From contig NC_044597.1 in the NCBI RefSeq assembly GCF_901933205.1, positions 62,001 through 126,000 on the forward strand: DNA of 64,000 bases, in the 5' to 3' direction. The position numbers and the translations under genes are program-made. Positions 62,070-64,000 of the stretch are shown here, piece after piece. The notes under the pieces were generated by a model. That model was not told where the DNA came from. It saw only the letters and a program-made list of their open reading frames with translations, and did no database searches. The stretch's first letter is position 1. Each line of letters begins with the position of its first letter. Source of the DNA: Camarhynchus parvulus (taxonomy: Eukaryota > Chordata > Aves > Passeriformes > Thraupidae).

Positions 62070-64000
62070 CATAATAACATTCTACCTTACAGGGCTTTGG
62101 AAAGCCTTATTTAGACAAACTGCTCTAAGATTTGTGTACGAGGAAAATTAAATCAACATCCTATTGTAAAGCCGGAGTTACTGCACACACTTTTTTCTAG
62201 TATATTCAGCCTCTTTGTGAATGTCTGGAAATACATTCCAACTTTCCTAACGAGGCTCATCTCAGTAGGGAAGAAGTCATTTGCAGTTGTGGAAAAGTCA
62301 AGATTTAATTTTCTGCATAACCTCCACTGACCTCTTTACATCCACTATTGGCACCGAATGTGGAAAAAGCTATGTGGCTGTGTAATTACAGAGTGCAGAG
62401 GTGGCCCTGCCCAGGTACTGCTCCCCAGGTGAGGGGGATATGCAGCATGCCTTGAGCCTGGTCCCAGGGATGAAGAAGGAGTCTGAGGGGAGATCAGGCA
62501 ATTTAATCTACAAATGAGGAAAGCCACATCCAGTGACCCCAGGGAAAGGTGGTACCTCTCTCATTACACCTGAGCAGATCCCCTCGTGTTCCACACACAG
62601 CACGGAGGTGTGTGCCTGGCCCATGCAACCACGGACTATCAACAGCAGCTTTCTCAGAACTCCCTAACTTCCACATAACATGAAATTACAAGAGCTACGA
62701 GTGTCCTTATCCAAAGATAACCTGAATACAGCAGTCACACTCCACCCCAAAATCAAGATGCTGATCCCATGCTATGTTTGTACTTGCAGTGAAGGCTTTT
62801 TAGGGTTAACACCAGAGAGCACAGTTCAGAACAGCAGGGTCCAAACCTCACCAGGATTTTCTTCTTTCCTGAAAACTGCCAACAGGCTGGGAGCTGCTGG
62901 CAGGTGCTGACATGTAAGACTTGCCAGTGAGCTTTGCCATCACTGCTTTCCAACCACTGCCATTTCCTGCTCATCGCACTGTGGGTCAAAGACCAAGAAT
63001 AAAAGCCTTCACTGGCATGACAACTGCCATGCCAGGCAATCCCTGGGCAGGAAGGAAAAGCAGAAGCACACATGGCTCAGATTCCCTTGCCTTTCCCTGC
63101 CTGAGTTCTAGCCAAGTGTCCAGGCCTGGCTCATGCTCTTCTGACTCATGCTGTATCCTATTTAGTTCAGATTAGCACTCAGGGCTGCCTACAAAGGTAA
63201 TTTCCTGCAATGTGTCCCACTTTTTAAGCAACACAAGCTCCCATTCAGCCAGGCAGTCACACACAGGAACTTACTGACTTCAGCAAGAGCTAAAAGCACG
63301 AACTCCAGACCTTTGCTGGTTAAGCACAGAGCTGACAACTCCTTTCCTCCAGAGCACCTCACTTTGCAGGAGAGTCCTCAAAAAAAATCCCCCTAATCGT
63401 CATTTTCCTGGTAATTTCTATCTTGCCCTGAAACACAGTTAAAATCGGAACTTCTGTTGAAATCAGTGTCTAGGGACACTACACACAAGAATGTGTGCCA
63501 GGCACCCCCATCAAGGAAGAGAAATAGTAACAATAGCAAAACCGGTCCTGATTGTGGCATCCTCTCTCATGGATTTATTTCCCCCAGTATGGCAGTAAAC
63601 CAAAAATGGTGGCACTTCTCTGACTGACATCAGATCCTGCTGACTGATCAGAATAAAGACTGCATTACTCAGTTTCCCTTCATCTGTGTTTACAGAGATA
63701 GAATGATGGTCCCCAAATCCTGTAATAACTTCATCCCTGCAGCCCCATCCTCACTTCTAGGCAGTAAAACCTGTGCATCTTTCAGCAGTGCTCAGGAAAA
63801 ACAGTTGAGTTCAGTTTAGGGCTGCAATTCCTGTAGGGAATCCAGTGGGGACAAGCCAGAGTTCATCCCAATGCCAATGACAGCATGAAGCTTTTCCAGC
63901 TTTCGTTATGATGCAGTGCCAAAAGCTGCTGGTGTGTGCTCAAGGAGGTTCCCTCTGCTCACACTTCTATTGAAAATAATCAGGTTTTATCCCAGAGCTC
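62070..64000. other. Intergenic DNA to the right edge
   Basis: No exon, repeat family or RNA gene was recognised. The short open frames near 62680-63175 have no domain content. Confidence 0.5.

Noticed and set aside
58634..62075. Possible 6-bp target duplication around the provirus (CAAAAC versus CATAAT)
   Set aside because: Only four of six bases agree, which is too weak to call.

Overview
The window is vertebrate nuclear DNA and almost certainly from a bird, probably a songbird. Split genes with GT-AG introns, CpG-island promoters and CR1-type 3' ends (octamer tails of the ATTCTATG kind) point to a bird. A solo LTR of a type I associate with passerine ERVL elements, and a young betaretrovirus-like provirus remnant, fit a songbird. 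No bacterial operon, CRISPR array or phage is present.

About 40 kb (minus strand, roughly 52.5 kb down to 11.6 kb) is one gene, TLK2, the tousled-like chromatin kinase. I could place 21 coding exons by reading the reverse strand, each with consensus splice sites and with phases that join without a break. The joined reading frame is 750 codons plus a stop. It has the N-terminal basic and coiled-coil region, the glycine loop, the VAVK lysine, the HYD catalytic loop, the DFG motif and a C-terminal serine/asparagine-rich tail. A non-coding first exon lies in a CpG island at about 51.85-52.95 kb, and a poly(A) signal lies at 11649-11654. The 22-residue cassette of the longer mammalian isoform was not found. 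Its flanking exons join in frame without it.

Left of TLK2, after about 9 kb of intergenic DNA that includes an intact solo LTR with a 5-bp target duplication, there is a second CpG island (1.44-2.8 kb). It holds a minus-strand first coding exon with a signal peptide. By position and by analogy with human 17q23 (TLK2 followed by MRC2 on the same strand), this is probably exon 1 of MRC2; the rest of that gene would lie off the left edge.

Right of TLK2 are a G-rich skewed tract, a CR1 fragment and a T/G-rich low-complexity patch. Beyond them is a 3.43-kb provirus remnant (58640-62069). Its two 374-bp LTRs are nearly identical, and its interior holds a gag-like pseudogene, a foreign LTR-like segment and two identical polypurine tracts. 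I saw no further gene to the right edge.

The points most worth a second look are the mosaic provirus, a 33-bp tandem repeat and a 244-codon unexplained open frame in TLK2 introns, a perfect-consensus CTCF-like site in the largest TLK2 intron, and a TCTCGCGAGA promoter palindrome beside the TLK2 CpG island. I found no convincing undescribed system.
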